Made by a program: the position numbers and the translations under genes | Assembly (NCBI GenBank): GCA_021613335.1 | Contig: JAJTWR010000416.1 | Span: 295,001-359,000, forward strand | Reading direction: 5' to 3' | Source of the DNA: Whitmania pigra | Taxonomy: Eukaryota; Annelida; Clitellata; Hirudinida; Haemopidae | Length of the DNA: 64,000 nt | Notes under the pieces: generated by a model | Seen by the model: the letters and a program-made list of their open reading frames with translations, nothing else | What the model was told of the DNA's origin: nothing | Database searches by the model: none | In this document: piece after piece, positions 62,970 to 64,000 of the stretch | Layout: every line of letters begins with the position of its first letter | Position numbering within the stretch: the first letter of the stretch is position 1

Positions 62970-64000
62970 TTCCCCCGCTGGTGTTGGGGAAGCGAAAGCT
63001 TGTGTGGTCACGATTTTATGGAAATTACGAAATATTTCTCTCGTGGCAAAAGAAACCCACATCGTGGACAAATTCAAGGTAGTAGCGACGATGACGACGA
63101 TAGCGATGATGATGATGACGATGATGATGATGATGATGACGACGCCAAGGGTAATGGTAGTATTGGTAATGATTAAAATGTGGTAAATAGAAACAGTACT
63201 TACGAAAGTATCGATATCCACTCAAACGATGTTGAAACACATCGTCTTCGATGGAAGGATGCTGGAAAGATGGAGTGATAGATTTAGAAAGATGGAGTGA
63301 TAGGTGCTGGAAAGATGGACAAGTAGATTTAGAAAGAGACTGTGGACCTTAGGAGGAGAGGTGAGGGTGAAAAATGAACTTCTGTTATCAAATTATGAGA
63401 GCGATGTGTCTTCGTTCCTGGTCACTGAGTCTTTCGGGCGATTGATAACCTGGTCTCGTGTTCTTGAACCTTGGGGGGTCGGGTGGAATCGTGGATGATG
63501 ACGGTGGTGGGGATGATGCTAATGATTAAGATGGTAGCGATGATGATGATGATGATGATGATATTGATGATGTGAGGAAATATTAATGGTTCTATTTAAA
63601 TGTCTATGTTGTAGAATGTTTTTGAAAGAATAGTTGTAAACTAATCTGCCACTATCAATTAGTTTAATTTATTTATTTTTTAATAATATTCTTTATTTTT
63701 GTTCTTTTCAACGATTTCTTCGATTTTTCGACGACTTTCAAAAAACAATTTCAGAATTCATTTAAATTTTGAAGAAAAAAATATCTCCTTCAGATATTTT
63801 AAATGACATTACTTTGATTTTAAAATTTTAATTCACTAAATACATAGTCAATTATTTATGCGACATTTAGTGCATCAAATATTTATTTAAATATCTTTAC
63901 AAAACAATTGTCTCTCTACAATTTAATTATAATTATTATTTTAAATGATATACTTAATCGATATAATTATATTATTACTATTATAATTTAACCACCTTGA
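62970..64000. other. Intergenic to window end, no gene accepted
   Basis: GAT runs near 63085-63140 and 63535-63565. A unique stretch at 63320-63500 has a 64-codon frame without support. The rest is AT-rich. Confidence 0.4.

Overview
This is animal nuclear DNA: AT-rich, with short GT-AG introns, AATAAA polyadenylation signals, decayed transposons and a very heavy load of AAT/ATT, ATC/GAT and CCAT simple repeats. The proteins and the LINE type fit a lophotrochozoan, and the base composition and repeat style resemble leech (Helobdella-like) DNA. That taxonomic guess is inference only.

Layout. 1-1440 holds an antisense remnant of a non-LTR retrotransposon. 2276-3491 is a hAT element with a perfect 8-bp target-site duplication, containing the C-terminal dimerisation region of a transposase. 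3740-5016 gives the last two exons of a single-pass membrane protein with a long cytoplasmic tail and a C-terminal PDZ ligand. 6863-10306 is a complete 15-exon plus-strand gene for a ~501-residue helical protein that I do not recognise. 11303-11689 is FAU (ubiquitin-like FUBI fused to ribosomal protein S30), encoded in one exon. Weak minus-strand coding exons lie at 12.9-14.6 kb.

The dominant gene is an SLC4 sodium-driven bicarbonate transporter of the NDAE1/NBCn/NDCBE group. It runs from about 17.3 or 21.9 kb (two possible promoters) to 41007. I could chain 25 coding exons in consistent phase into about 1190 residues. One 113-nt exon is present twice in a nearly perfect 305-bp tandem duplication. 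Because 113 is not a multiple of three, including both copies would truncate the protein before its membrane domain.

From 41 to 64 kb the sequence is mostly intergenic. It holds microsatellites, minisatellites, SINE-like repeats and a 448-bp hAT MITE with a perfect 8-bp duplication. At 46.2-47.4 kb on the minus strand is a degraded, intron-bearing paralogue of the unnamed 6.9-10.3 kb gene, with stops and frameshifts. A signal-peptide exon with a TATA box at 61.1-61.4 kb begins a secreted-protein gene that I could not follow further.

The best candidate for something undescribed is the unnamed gene with its decayed paralogue, which together suggest a local, possibly lineage-restricted gene family. 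The duplicated SLC4 exon is the best candidate for an unusual regulatory or assembly event. I see no operon-like or defence-type system.
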